Source of the DNA: Rossellomorea aquimaris
GTDB taxonomy: Bacteria; Bacillota; Bacilli; Bacillales; Bacillaceae_B
Assembly: GCF_001877785.1 (NCBI RefSeq)
Contig: NZ_MINN01000128.1
Location: forward strand, 124,001-188,000
Direction of reading: 5' to 3'
Length of the DNA stretch: 64,000 bases
Each line of letters opens with the position of its first letter. Position 1 is the stretch's first letter. Positions 63,987 to 64,000 of the stretch are shown piece after piece. The notes below the pieces were generated by a model, which made no database searches, was not told the origin of the DNA, and saw only the letters and a list, made by a program, of their open reading frames with translations. Made by a program: the position numbers and the translations under genes.

Positions 63987-64000
63987 TTGTGGAGAGAAGC

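Overview
The window looks like a chromosomal segment of an endospore-forming, facultatively anaerobic Bacillaceae bacterium (Bacillus, Rossellomorea or a close relative; I cannot name the species). The signs are strong AGGAGG-type ribosome sites, many TTG/GTG starts, spore-coat-type genes (CotZ-like, YheC/YheD-like ATP-grasp), Bacillus-style modules (NatKR-NatAB, BceRS-BceAB, CopYZA, YwiC/Fnr, DUF2512, DUF418) and dispersed palindromic repeats of a kind common in Bacillus genomes. No rRNA, tRNA, CRISPR, transposase or prophage gene was seen.

Layout. 1-4.5 kb: a NatK/NatR two-component system divergent from the NatAB exporter. 4.5-8 kb: a DUF418 membrane protein, a metallo-beta-lactamase-fold enzyme and two near-identical cold-shock cassettes. 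8-11.7 kb: a copper operon copY-copZ-copA-glutaredoxin with two cop boxes. 11.8-14.7 kb: a channel-like membrane protein, a lipoprotein, a dispersed repeat and a soluble PAS chemoreceptor. 14.8-27 kb: a sugar locus with a LacI regulator, GH13 glucosidase, ABC importer, GH3 beta-glucosidase and a GH94-type phosphorylase. The last two plus the importer resemble the 1,2-beta-oligoglucan (sophoro-oligosaccharide) system of Listeria innocua. A 25-bp-periodic palindrome array lies inside this locus. 27-29.7 kb: a Mug-type DNA glycosylase, an unlisted 41-aa Cys-containing peptide and a DUF2254 protein.

29.7-38 kb: a spore-coat/polysaccharide cluster with a frameshifted glycosyltransferase, two YheC/YheD-like proteins, two GT2-type proteins (one without a usable start codon), a UDP-sugar dehydrogenase, an ATP-grasp ligase and a CotZ-like protein behind a sigma-K-like promoter. 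38-49 kb: iron alcohol dehydrogenase plus methylmalonate-semialdehyde dehydrogenase, HflX behind an attenuator-like leader, DUF2512, a Bce-type peptide-antibiotic resistance module and a short-chain dehydrogenase.

49.4-63.6 kb: a low-oxygen/nitrate island. It holds a small-subunit-containing ba3-type oxidase with a SCO protein, a truncated haemoglobin, the RIC/ScdA repair protein, a Crp/Fnr regulator, a radical SAM/SPASM protein, YwiC, Mrp, and a five-gene complex (cytochrome-like membrane protein, Mo-bisMGD oxidoreductase, four-cluster ferredoxin, Tat-exported Rieske protein, small membrane protein). Five Fnr-type boxes here place a -10 hexamer at the same 29.5-bp distance from the box centre at six promoters. 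One box does so on both sides, for two divergent genes. This is the strongest sign of a coordinated system in the window.
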